Shown: positions 9,055 to 16,748 of the stretch, piece by piece
Position numbering within the stretch: the first letter of the stretch is position 1
How the letters are laid out: each line of letters begins with the position of its first letter
NCBI GenBank assembly: GCA_963755705.1
Contig: CAVWKW010000003.1
Span: 496,001 to 560,000, forward strand
Direction of reading: 5' to 3'
Origin: JBARDN01 sp963755705
Lineage (GTDB): Bacteria > Desulfobacterota > Binatia > Binatales > Binataceae
Length of the DNA stretch: 64,000 bases
Position numbers and translations under genes: made by a program
The notes under the pieces: generated by a model
Seen by the model: the letters and a program-made list of their open reading frames with translations, nothing else
Told to the model about the DNA's origin: nothing
Databases searched by the model: none

Positions 9055-10695
9055 CTATTCGACATCCGCGATCACCAGCGGCGGCAAATGTAAATAGGTA
9101 ATTGACGCGGACCGCCCGAGCTCCGAGGTCGCCATCGCGATCGCCTCGTCCAGCGTGTCGGCCGAGTCCCATCCAAGCCGCGCCGCGACCTCCGGCTGTT
9201 CGCATCCGGCGGCGATCACCCGTCCGACGTGCTGGCGCGCAGGCTCGCCCCAATACCACATGTAAAACGGATGAACCCCGTGATAGGCATGGCCGTACCG
9301 GTACATATGAGTATAGGTCGGATTGTGCGCGAACTCGCGCTCGAAATTCTTTTCCAGCTCGACCGAGTCGGTCGTCTCCGCGAGGCATCGATGGTAGAAC
9401 TCGATGTAGCTCGGATGATGCTCGGGATGAAATTCGTCGCGCAGCGGATGGCAGATAATCATCGTGCCGCCCGGCCGCACCAGCGGCTTGTTCCGGTACA
9501 TATTGAACAGGTAGCCCATCCCGGTGCACTGCACGAGGATCGGATTCATGATCGAGTTGACATTGTAGGGACAGATGAATGGTACGCCGACGATTAGTAT
9601 GTCGGCCTGTCCCTTGACCGGAACTGCGTATTGCTGGAAAACTCGCGCGAGCGCTTTCTCGTGCACCGCGTCGGTATCGCCGGCCCATACGCCCGTCATC
9701 CCATACGGCGAACGGTAGTTATGCAGAACGCTGCGGCGCAGCTCGCTCGACATATTGCGCATCGTCCAGCGAAAGGCGTTGGTGCGGGTGCGATCCCAGT
9801 CGCTGAACTGGTCTTCATTTTTGTGCAGAAAATCCATCATCCCGCCGTACATGTGAGTATTGACGGCGGTCTCGACCGTGAACACGTTCAAATGCTCTTT
9901 GACTATTGCGCCCATCCGGTTGGCTGAACGGTGCAACCCGGAGTGCTTCGGGTCCATGTACGAATGAGAATCGCGCAACGTCGCGGGGTTATGATGATGG
10001 CGCAGGCTTTGGTAGGGCGCGAGACCGACCGCGACCGACTTGTGCCCGCCATCCATCGGCACCAGGTTGATATTCACATAGAGGAGCAAGTCCGATTCCA
10101 CGGCGCGCTTCGATAGCCAGACTTCCTCGCCATGATCGGTCTTTCCGAGCATCGTGATTTCCGAACGATTCTCGCCGTCGAAGTTGTACAGGCGGTCGGG
10201 CCAGAACTGCTTGAATGCGCGCTCGCCGACGACGCGGCGAATCTCGGCCTCGGTCATCCGGCGATGCAGCGCGGTGGCGATAATGATGTGCACGTCGTCA
10301 ACGCCGTAATCCGCCAGCGTCTGGAGCATCTGGTTCAGAACGCGCTCCCGGATATCGGGCGCGCGCATCTGCGGCAACGGCAGGCTGATGTCATCGATCG
10401 CGATCGTGACGCGCATGTTCGGATTGAGCTGCGCGAAGAGCGGATCGGCGTTCTCCGGCCGCAGGAGCGCGTAGCGGATCGCCTGATCGGGATCGGGCAG
10501 CTCTTCGAGCGGCGGCGGCGGATAGATCACGCGCGTGCCAACCGGCAGCTTTTCGTACAGGAACTCTTCGCCGTACGCGATCAGGCGGCGCTCGGAGCGG
10601 CGGTTGACGGTGACCACCAGGTCGCGGCGCGCGCCGACCTCGTGCTTGAGCTCGGCGGTCTTGAGTTCTTTGAGTTTGGCCTCAGGACGCGCCAT
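9055..10695 (-). CDS. LarA-like (DUF2088/lactate racemase family) protein
   Basis: 546 residues from the ATG at 10695, which overlaps the upstream HAD phosphatase gene by 14 bases. The N-terminal third carries the DUF2088 pattern: VTIAIDDISLPLPQM followed by RERVLNQMLQTLADYGVDDVHIIIATALHRRM, as in LarA, the lactate racemase with the nickel-pincer nucleotide. Several His-containing blocks follow (SYMDPKHSGLHRSANRMG, MDFLHK, HPEHHPSYIEFYHRCL). It is longer than classical LarA (about 425 residues). No pincer-synthesis genes (larB, larC, larE) lie in this window, so whether the nickel cofactor is used is open. In this operon a 2-hydroxyacid or glycerol-derived substrate is possible; function not assigned. 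Confidence 0.78.
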   Translation of the reverse strand: MARPEAKLKELKTAELKHEVGARRDLVVTVNRRSERRLIAYGEEFLYEKLPVGTRVIYPPPPLEELPDPDQAIRYALLRPENADPLFAQLNPNMRVTIAIDDISLPLPQMRAPDIRERVLNQMLQTLADYGVDDVHIIIATALHRRMTEAEIRRVVGERAFKQFWPDRLYNFDGENRSEITMLGKTDHGEEVWLSKRAVESDLLLYVNINLVPMDGGHKSVAVGLAPYQSLRHHHNPATLRDSHSYMDPKHSGLHRSANRMGAIVKEHLNVFTVETAVNTHMYGGMMDFLHKNEDQFSDWDRTRTNAFRWTMRNMSSELRRSVLHNYRSPYGMTGVWAGDTDAVHEKALARVFQQYAVPVKGQADILIVGVPFICPYNVNSIMNPILVQCTGMGYLFNMYRNKPLVRPGGTMIICHPLRDEFHPEHHPSYIEFYHRCLAETTDSVELEKNFEREFAHNPTYTHMYRYGHAYHGVHPFYMWYWGEPARQHVGRVIAAGCEQPEVAARLGWDSADTLDEAIAMATSELGRSASITYLHLPPLVIADVE

Positions 10696-11473
10696 CGATA
10701 ATCTCCCCGGAAGCGGACAGCGCGCGATCGCCCGCGGTGGTGGCGGCGGCGGAGGCGCGGGATTTGTCGAAGGTGATAATCGGCCAATTGCGCCCGAGCG
10801 CCGCGGCGCGCAGCTTGCGATCCGGATTGACCGCGACCGGATGCCCCAGTGCGGCGAGAAATGGCAGATCGTAGTACGAGTCCGCGTAGCCCCAGCACGC
10901 GCCAAGGGCGATGTCGCGCTCGGCCGCAAACTCAGCGCACCACGCGGCCTTCTCTTCCGCCGCCATCACGGGCGCGGCGATCCGCCCGGTCGCGCGTCCG
11001 CGCGACATCACCAGCCGATTGGCGGCGACGTGGTTGACCCCGAGATGGCGCGCGAGCGGCTCCGCGATAAAATCGGGCGAGCCGGTGACCAGCACCGGTT
11101 CGAGACCGAAGTCGCGGTTGGCGCTCAAGATCTCGACGGCGCGCGGATAGAGATTCCGAAGCAGGACGCGCTCGCAGTATTCTTCGCCGAGCGAGAACAG
11201 CCGGTCGGACGAGACGCCCTGAAATGATTCGAACAGAACCTGGTTGAGCAGCCGGCGATCCTTGCGCTCGGCCAAATAGAGGCGCGGCGCGCGCGCGGCG
11301 AACGAGAGCAGGTACCCGGCGCGCCCGGACCATTCGCCCAGGTTGGCCAGAATAAACAGTGCCGAGTGGACCAGATTGAGCGCGCACAGGGTACCGTCTA
11401 GGTCGTAGAAGGCGACGCCGGTCTGAGGTTTTTTGCGCGGATGGCGCGCTTCTCTTTGAGTTAAAACTGACAT
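10682..11473 (-). CDS. HAD-superfamily phosphatase (SerB/PSPase-like, HAD-IB)
   Basis: 263 residues. Motif I is FYDLDGTLCALN near residue 22 (both aspartates present), motif II is LVTGSPD near 128, and motif III/IV appears as GYADSYYDLPFLAALG near 194, the phosphoserine-phosphatase-like arrangement. An alpha-helical cap between motifs I and II fits subclass IB. Such enzymes often occur beside PlsC-type acyltransferases in lipid loci, and here it opens the structural part of the lipid operon, seven bases after the TetR gene. Likely role: phosphomonoesterase on a lipid or glycerol phosphate intermediate, cytoplasmic; inference from context only. Confidence 0.8.
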   Translation of the reverse strand: MSVLTQREARHPRKKPQTGVAFYDLDGTLCALNLVHSALFILANLGEWSGRAGYLLSFAARAPRLYLAERKDRRLLNQVLFESFQGVSSDRLFSLGEEYCERVLLRNLYPRAVEILSANRDFGLEPVLVTGSPDFIAEPLARHLGVNHVAANRLVMSRGRATGRIAAPVMAAEEKAAWCAEFAAERDIALGACWGYADSYYDLPFLAALGHPVAVNPDRKLRAAALGRNWPIITFDKSRASAAATTAGDRALSASGEIIDGAS

Positions 11474-11479
11474 GTCATT

Positions 11480-12130
11480 CTAGTTGCGGGCAAATAAAAA
11501 GCCGGCCCCGGGATCGCCATTGCCGGCCCGTTCCGCGGCTTCCAAAAGCTCGGGCCGCGCGACGCCGCGCAATCCGAAATCGAGGATCTCCTCGACCAGC
11601 GCGGCAGTATCAGCCTTGGGCGTGCGCGACAGCAGGCTTACCATCTCTTTGATTGCTCCCAATATGCAGTAGGCGATCGCGCGAGTGTCGGATTTCCGCA
11701 CCAGGTTCATCTCGATCCCCAAATCCAGCGAGCGCTGGATGAGTGATGCGATTCTATCGTAAAACTCGCGGATGCGCTGGTCTAATTCGCGGTCGAAGCC
11801 CACCGAATGGTTGAGCAGAATATCGGTGAGCTCGCGCTCCTCGAGGACGTACTCGACCACGCGGCGCAGATTGTCGCGAAGTTGCTCGACCGGATCGGCC
11901 TCGCCGGTGCCGACGCGCAGGCGCAGGATTCGGCTGGTCAGCTCGGTCAGCACCTGCTCGAGCAATTCCTCGAACAGGTCTTTCTTGTTCTGAAAGTAGA
12001 GATAGAAGGTGCCACGCGCGATTCGCGCGCGCGCGATAATATCGGCGACGTTAGTCCGATGATATCCCTTGCGCGCGAATATCCGTTTTGCATGGCGCAA
12101 CACCTGCGCGCGCCGAGCCTGCTTTTCCAT
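11480..12130 (-). CDS. TetR/AcrR-family transcriptional regulator
   Basis: 216 residues. The N-terminal helix-turn-helix is typical: RRAQVLRHAKRIFARKGYHR, then TNVADIIARARIARGTFYLYFQNKKDL (residues 6-52). The C-terminal half (ligand-binding, TetR_C) includes LTDILLNHSVGFDRELDQRI. It is the first gene of the minus-strand lipid operon and only six bases separate it from the HAD gene, so it is presumably autoregulated together with the pathway; members of this family in lipid operons often bind acyl-CoA. I see no clear palindromic operator in the 329-base gap upstream. Confidence 0.88.
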   Translation of the reverse strand: MEKQARRAQVLRHAKRIFARKGYHRTNVADIIARARIARGTFYLYFQNKKDLFEELLEQVLTELTSRILRLRVGTGEADPVEQLRDNLRRVVEYVLEERELTDILLNHSVGFDRELDQRIREFYDRIASLIQRSLDLGIEMNLVRKSDTRAIAYCILGAIKEMVSLLSRTPKADTAALVEEILDFGLRGVARPELLEAAERAGNGDPGAGFLFARN

Positions 12131-12459
12131 CCCGATAATCTCTTCTGAGGCCCGAGGCTAACGGCCCTCCGGGGCACTGTCAAACCATGCCCGTGCACAA
12201 CTGTGGATTGATTTTTGGGACGCCAACGATGATGCGCATTCAAGTGGTCGTACGCCACGGCAAGAGTGGGGAGTGTCATTCCCGCGTGCGTGGCTGCCGC
12301 GCGAGAGGAATCCCTCGTTATCGGTGTGCTCGGTTGGTTCCACACTCACTGCACGTGCGCCGGTCGCGGTGAGGGCGTGCGGGGTGCTGGCGTTGGAGCG
12401 GCGGGATCGTTTACCTTCGTCAAGCGGCGCGGGCGCGCGTCGTTCACGGAGGTGACGCG
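12131..12459. other. divergent intergenic gap, no gene
   Basis: This gap separates the lipid operon (minus strand) from the flavin-binding stress protein (plus strand) and must contain both promoters. I see no convincing open reading frame, no clear inverted repeat and no RNA gene in it. Confidence 0.5.
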
Positions 12460-12909
12460 ATGGAGTCCAAGGAATTCTGGAGCAAGGCGCAGGCGGTTGG
12501 AGCCAAGGCGACGTGGGCTTATCTGGCGACCGCGAGCGGTGATCAACCCAAGGTGCGTGTCGTGCATCCCGCGATCGAGGGCGAGCGGGTGTGGGTCGCG
12601 ACCGGACGAAACTCGGCCAAGGCGCGGCATCTGGCGCGCAACCAGAAGGTCGAGCTGTTTTACCAGGTAGGAACTGAGTTCATTCATTTGACCGTCACCG
12701 GCACGGCGAAATTTGTCGAGGACGTTTCAGAAAAGAAGCGCGTCTGGACCGGCAAGATCTTCGATTACGATCTCGGCCAGTTCTGGCCGGCAGGCCCGGA
12801 GTCGAAAGAATTCGGCCTGATGCTGATCACGCCCACGCGCGCCGAGATCACCTCGCTGCCCGAAATGAGCCAGGGCAAGAAGCCCGAGGTCTGGCGCGCG
12901 AAGAACTAG
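12460..12909 (+). CDS. pyridoxamine 5'-phosphate oxidase-family (general stress protein 26-like) flavoprotein
   Basis: 149 residues, ATG preceded by GGAGGTGACGCG, a good Shine-Dalgarno. The fold pattern is that of split-barrel FMN/F420-binding proteins: WAYLATASGDQPKVRVVHP near residues 19-37, then VWVATGRNSAKARHLARNQKVELFYQ. Members bind FMN, FAD, F420 or heme and reduce small molecules or act in stress. It stands alone on the plus strand with a ferredoxin gene convergent on its 3' side. No substrate can be inferred. Confidence 0.8.
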   Translation: MESKEFWSKAQAVGAKATWAYLATASGDQPKVRVVHPAIEGERVWVATGRNSAKARHLARNQKVELFYQVGTEFIHLTVTGTAKFVEDVSEKKRVWTGKIFDYDLGQFWPAGPESKEFGLMLITPTRAEITSLPEMSQGKKPEVWRAKN

Positions 12910-12940
12910 GGCGCGCCATTTTCGGACGGAGGGCGGAGGT

Positions 12941-13441
12941 CTATCCGCGGGCTTTTTCGCGCGCAAAAATGGCGCGCTCTTCGGCGTTCATCTTGGCTCG
13001 GATTCGCGAGCCCTTGCCGAGATGGCGGTAGAGGCCGCCTTCGGAGAACAGTTCCTCGTACGGTTCGGCGGGAATCTCTTCGGCGGGAGGAGTGTCGGTG
13101 ATCTTGACGCCGAGCGCTTCTTCGACCAGCGATGAATCGTACATCCGGATCGCGTCGTAGTCGGTCAGGAGCGAGCAGACCTCGACGCAGATGTAGCATC
13201 CTATGCATTCCTGGAAGCGATCCTGCACCGGCTGCACGCCGCGGCCGGGGACGCTGCCGTTGCGCAGGTACTCGATGCAATTGACCGGGCAGAACTCAGG
13301 ACACTTGCCGCACGGGAAGCATAGGTTCACGTCCATGAAGGCGACTTCGCGCGGACGCTTTTTCTTGCGCGAGATTTCGTCGGGAGTTTCGGGAACGCGA
13401 TCTTCCTTGAGCCGGCGCTTGATTATGTCGATTGCATCCAT
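12941..13441 (-). CDS. 4Fe-4S dicluster ferredoxin-like protein
   Basis: 166 residues from the ATG at 13441 (a GTG/ATG slightly upstream is also in frame but adds five residues only). Two cysteine runs are visible: CFPCGKCPEFC with a further Cys at PVNC, and CIGCYICVEVC, each the CxxCxxCxxxC pattern that binds a [4Fe-4S] cluster. The ~25 residues between the two runs and the ~75-residue tail (ending AIFAREKARG) are longer than in simple bacterial ferredoxins, so it may be an electron-transfer subunit rather than a free ferredoxin. No partner oxidoreductase adjoins it; upstream lies an unrelated serine hydrolase gene, also on the minus strand. Confidence 0.8.
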   Translation of the reverse strand: MDAIDIIKRRLKEDRVPETPDEISRKKKRPREVAFMDVNLCFPCGKCPEFCPVNCIEYLRNGSVPGRGVQPVQDRFQECIGCYICVEVCSLLTDYDAIRMYDSSLVEEALGVKITDTPPAEEIPAEPYEELFSEGGLYRHLGKGSRIRAKMNAEERAIFAREKARG

Positions 13442-13506
13442 CGAGTTCCATCTCACACCGCGGGCGTGAAGCCCGTCAAGCGGGATTGTCTAACCTCTCG
13501 GGGGCG

Positions 13507-14643
13507 CTAGGGCTTCTCGGCAGCCTTCAACACGTACTGGTTGAGGATCTTGAGAGGCACCTGGGCTTGGATGTCGCTCTGGTAAAGGCCGGCATTCACC
13601 ACCACTACAAGATCAAGCTCGGGCACGATGAACAAGCGCTGCCCGCCAAGTCCCCAAGCGGCGGCCCAGTCCACCTCGTGCTTATTGATGAGCGAGCGTC
13701 CGAGCCAGAACTGGTATCCGTAGAAGAAGACGAGGAAGCCATTGATCTGCGGAGTTGTGGACGCATCGATCCACGCGGCGGAGACCAACTGCTTGCCGTT
13801 CCATGCGCCGTGCTGCAGCACCAGTTGGCCGATTTTTGCGAGATCGCGCGGCCTGAGGCGAAGGCCGGCGGCGGCGCTGGGATTGCCGTGCGCGTATTTG
13901 TACCATTCGACGTCCGCAATCCCGAGCGGCTCAAACAGAAGCGAGCGCGCCAATTGATCGAGCGGCTTTCCGGTCGCCTTACGGAGTATCGCACCGAGCA
14001 ACTCGGTAGATCCCGAATTGTAGTTCCATATTTCGCCCGGCGGCGCGGCCACCGGCTGCTCGAGTGCGTAGCGGTAGGGATCCGGAGCGGTGTCCATCTG
14101 AATCTCGCTGTTCTTGTCGCTCGTGTAAGGCGTATCAAACTCGTGCCACTCGAGCCCGGAGGACATCGTCAGGAGATCCCGCAGAGTGATGCGATTCTTC
14201 TCGGGCGTGCGCAGATCGGCATACTCCGGAAAGAAAGACATCACGCTTTGATCGACGCTTTTGATCCATCCGCGATCGATAGCTATCCCGACGATCAAGT
14301 CGGTAACGCTCTTGGTCATCGAGCGCTCGTCATGCCTGGTCTCGGGGCCGAATGCGACTTGGCCGACCTCGCGACCCAGGTGCTCATCGGCGCCGGTGAA
14401 ATAGTGCTCGAATACCAGCTTGCCGTGACGCGCGGCCAGAACCGCGTGCACGTTGCCCTCCTTCCAATCGGTGAGCCACTTCACCATCGGACAGAGCGCG
14501 GCGCTGGAGAGGCCGACGCTCTCGGGTGACGCCACCGGCCAATGATCATTGCCGGCGCTGGGTATGCCGCATCCGGTTTGCGCCAGCGCCGGCTGCGGTA
14601 ATACGGCGATCGCGAGTAGAAGGATTAGATCTCTGATGCGCAC
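13507..14643 (-). CDS. beta-lactamase-family serine hydrolase (class C / esterase type), secreted
   Basis: 378 residues from a GTG at 14643, 11 bases after the stop of the upstream lipoprotein gene. An N-terminal signal peptide (RIRDLILLLAIAVLPQPALA) is followed by a mature domain. Active-site motif SxxK is present as SMTK (near residue 105), the YxN motif as YNS (near 206), and a late conserved G-rich strand GLGGQRLFIVPELDLV replaces the KTG box region. These features fit the penicillin-binding protein/class C-like esterases that hydrolyse esters or D-amino peptides in the periplasm. True beta-lactamase activity is not implied. Co-transcription with the propeller lipoprotein upstream is likely from the spacing. 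Confidence 0.85.
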   Translation of the reverse strand: MRIRDLILLLAIAVLPQPALAQTGCGIPSAGNDHWPVASPESVGLSSAALCPMVKWLTDWKEGNVHAVLAARHGKLVFEHYFTGADEHLGREVGQVAFGPETRHDERSMTKSVTDLIVGIAIDRGWIKSVDQSVMSFFPEYADLRTPEKNRITLRDLLTMSSGLEWHEFDTPYTSDKNSEIQMDTAPDPYRYALEQPVAAPPGEIWNYNSGSTELLGAILRKATGKPLDQLARSLLFEPLGIADVEWYKYAHGNPSAAAGLRLRPRDLAKIGQLVLQHGAWNGKQLVSAAWIDASTTPQINGFLVFFYGYQFWLGRSLINKHEVDWAAAWGLGGQRLFIVPELDLVVVVNAGLYQSDIQAQVPLKILNQYVLKAAEKP

Positions 14644-14654
14644 GGCGAGGTCCG

Positions 14655-16286
14655 CTACTTGAGCGCGGAGACTCTGCCGTCCGATGACGCCACAAAAACC
14701 TCGCCCGACGGCGACGCTGCCAGCGTCAGCACCTTGCCCGCGCTGTGCGAAGACCATCCGGCGGAGCCGTCGGCGCCGAGTTTGGTGATCGTGCCGTCAG
14801 CTATGGCGACATAGACGTTGCCCTCCGCGTCAACGGCGATACTGCCTGCGGCGGGCGGGTAGGACTTGGCGGTCCATCGCAGCGTGCCCGAGGAATCGAC
14901 CGCGTAGAGCGCGCCGGCTCCGAAGTAGGCCTGGCCGAGAGCGTCCACGACCGGTCCCGCGACGGTAGTTTCCGCCGCGCCGGCGACGCTCCAGCTCTGT
15001 GCGCCGGTGTCGGAATCCAGCGCGTAGAGAGTTCCCTTGCGCGAGGCGCAATAGACGGTGGTGCCCGCGACGGCAACGGTGCCCGCGAATCCGCCGTCGG
15101 GCGCGAAGCTCCAGAGCTCGGAGCCGGTGGTCGAATAGGCGGCAAGATCGCCGCTTGCCGACGCGATCACGACGCCGCCTGGAATGATCGCGCCGGCGAT
15201 TGCCGCACCGGACGGGACGCTCCAGTTGATCTGCCCCTGCGAACTTATCGACACCAGATTTTCGCCGACGCTGACGTATGCGGCGCCGTCGCCGGCTGCA
15301 AGCGGAAGTCCTCCCCGACCGTCCTGCACCTTCCAGCGCGGTACTCCCCGCGGCGTGAGCCCATAGAGCCAGTCGGTGGTGCCCTGCACGATTATGGTGC
15401 CGTCGGGCGCGACGGCGACTCCGGTCCCGCCGGCGGGACGATCGAAGATCTGATTCCCCTGCGAGTCGATCGCATGCAGGATCGCGTCGCTGGTAATGAA
15501 GTACGCTTCGCCATGAATTCCCGGGACGATTGCTCCCGCGACCGGTGCGTCATTCTTGACCGTCCACTGCGCAGCCGCGGACGCGACCGTTGTCGACGCC
15601 GCCGGCATCAAATTGCTGAGCGAGGCAACAGCGCCTTTGGGCGTGGCAGTCGCGGTCGGCGTGGCGGTCGGAGTCGGGCAGGGCGGGCAGGGACCGGGCG
15701 ATCCGACCTGGATCGCGTACTGGAGGCTAGAAATGGTCGAGGAGCTGGCGCTGATACAGGTGCATCCCTGGGCTTGTCCCTGATAAACGCCGCCGAAACC
15801 TACGACCGGATTAACCACGATTCCGGGCGGATTCGAGCCCCAGAAGGTATTCGCGGAATTCGTGATGTCCTCGAATATGGTTAGCGTCTTGCGGCCTTTT
15901 TGCCGGTTCTTGACCAGCACGCCCTGCGCCTCGAACTGGACGGTGCCGTTAACAGTCGTATCGAAAACCGTGCCGGGCGCGGGCGTCGAGCAGGCGGTTG
16001 CGGTCGGAGTCTTGGTAGGAGTCGGGGTGCGCAGCGGATGCTTGGGCGTGGGAGTCGAGGTCGGCACGCCGGTCGGAGACGGAGTCGCGAAGAGCTGGCA
16101 GATATTGATCGCCTCGAGAGCGTAGCCCTGAGTCGGAGTCGGTCCGGGGCAAAGGCCGGGGATAAAGGTGCCGGTCGTGTCGATCACGCCGAAACATCCG
16201 TTGTTCCCCCCACAACTCGAAATAATCGTTCCGGCCACCAGCATCACGACGGGAGCAAGAATGATCCATCTAATCCAGCGCGACAT
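14655..16286 (-). CDS. PQQ-like beta-propeller lipoprotein with TPT linkers
   Basis: 543 residues. Start chosen at the ATG at 16286 because it opens the signal sequence SRWIRWIILAPVVMLVAGTI followed by the lipobox ISSC. After a Cys-containing region come proline-threonine linkers (TPTPKHPLRTPTPTKTPTAT, and PTPTATPTATATP), then from about residue 260 a propeller of repeated strands with PQQ/quinoprotein-like blades, e.g. LWSFAPDGGFAGTVAVAGTT, GTLYALDSDTGAQSWSVAG, TLRWTAKSYPP. No enzymatic cofactor residues are evident, so it is probably a surface or periplasmic binding/scaffold protein. The 3' neighbour is a secreted serine hydrolase, 11 bases away. Confidence 0.75.
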   Translation of the reverse strand: MSRWIRWIILAPVVMLVAGTIISSCGGNNGCFGVIDTTGTFIPGLCPGPTPTQGYALEAINICQLFATPSPTGVPTSTPTPKHPLRTPTPTKTPTATACSTPAPGTVFDTTVNGTVQFEAQGVLVKNRQKGRKTLTIFEDITNSANTFWGSNPPGIVVNPVVGFGGVYQGQAQGCTCISASSSTISSLQYAIQVGSPGPCPPCPTPTATPTATATPKGAVASLSNLMPAASTTVASAAAQWTVKNDAPVAGAIVPGIHGEAYFITSDAILHAIDSQGNQIFDRPAGGTGVAVAPDGTIIVQGTTDWLYGLTPRGVPRWKVQDGRGGLPLAAGDGAAYVSVGENLVSISSQGQINWSVPSGAAIAGAIIPGGVVIASASGDLAAYSTTGSELWSFAPDGGFAGTVAVAGTTVYCASRKGTLYALDSDTGAQSWSVAGAAETTVAGPVVDALGQAYFGAGALYAVDSSGTLRWTAKSYPPAAGSIAVDAEGNVYVAIADGTITKLGADGSAGWSSHSAGKVLTLAASPSGEVFVASSDGRVSALK

Positions 16287-16380
16287 AGAACCTTGAGCTA
16301 TGACGGCGCGATCGCGCGCTGTCAAGCCGCATCGGGAGATCTGCGCGCAAAAGTTTAGAAAATGAAGAAGCGAGAAGTCG

Positions 16381-16500
16381 GGAAAAAAAGACGGCGGGCG
16401 TCAAAGGAGGGGGGGACTCCTCAACGCCCGCCAGTTCGTAGCGGCCGCCCGTTTGCGGGGCGGTTATGCTGGTTGGTGGGAGGAGCATCCAACCAGTATG
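16381..16500 (-). ncRNA. candidate small RNA: three stem-loops ending in a Rho-independent terminator
   Basis: Read on the minus strand: hairpin 1 has arms CTGGTTGG (16489-16496) and CCAACCAG (16469-16476) around a loop ATGCTCCTCCCA; hairpin 2 has arms CCGCCC (16458-16463) and GGGCGG (16445-16450); hairpin 3 has 9-base arms GGCGGGCGT (16424-16432) and ACGCCCGCC (16393-16401) and is followed by seven T (complement of 16383-16389), a textbook intrinsic terminator. No minus-strand gene feeds into it: the lipoprotein gene starts about 95 bases further on and the gene to the right is on the plus strand. The CUCCUCCC loop is complementary to Shine-Dalgarno sequences. The 5' end is unknown. Confidence 0.5.
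16383..16432 (-). terminator. Rho-independent terminator (minus strand)
   Basis: Perfect 9-base GC-rich arms at 16393-16401 and 16424-16432, with an inner GGAG/CTCC pairing, followed on the minus strand by TCTTTTTTTCCC. It would end the candidate small RNA and separate it from the downstream lipoprotein gene. Confidence 0.65.
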
Positions 16501-16748
16501 GGTGCCAGAGCCATCAGAGCACCCAATTATTTAGACGGCGGCGTGATCGCGATTATTCATCGAAAGAATTATCCAGCCATTCATTCGCTTTTGGACTCGA
16601 TTCGATATTTCCTCGCGATTCATTCCCCGTCCTCTGGAATGTTGGACGGCGCCGTCGTACAAATTATTCAGTCATCGGTTTTCGTCACATTATTAACCGT
16701 CACTTGAGGTCCGCGGAATTTCGCCAGGGCCCAACAGGAAGGAGCATC

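Noticed and set aside
13432..14529. Plus-strand open frame opposite the serine hydrolase
   Set aside because: No motifs and no ribosome-binding site; the minus strand encodes a signal peptide and SxxK/YxN motifs.
13507..14643. True beta-lactamase resistance gene
   Set aside because: The SxxK and YxN motifs are shared by many esterases of the family, and a clear KTG box is lacking.
16362..16748. In-frame N-terminal extension of the aldo/keto reductase
   Set aside because: The family starts at MEYRRLG with a strong ribosome-binding site; the extension covers the RNA hairpins.
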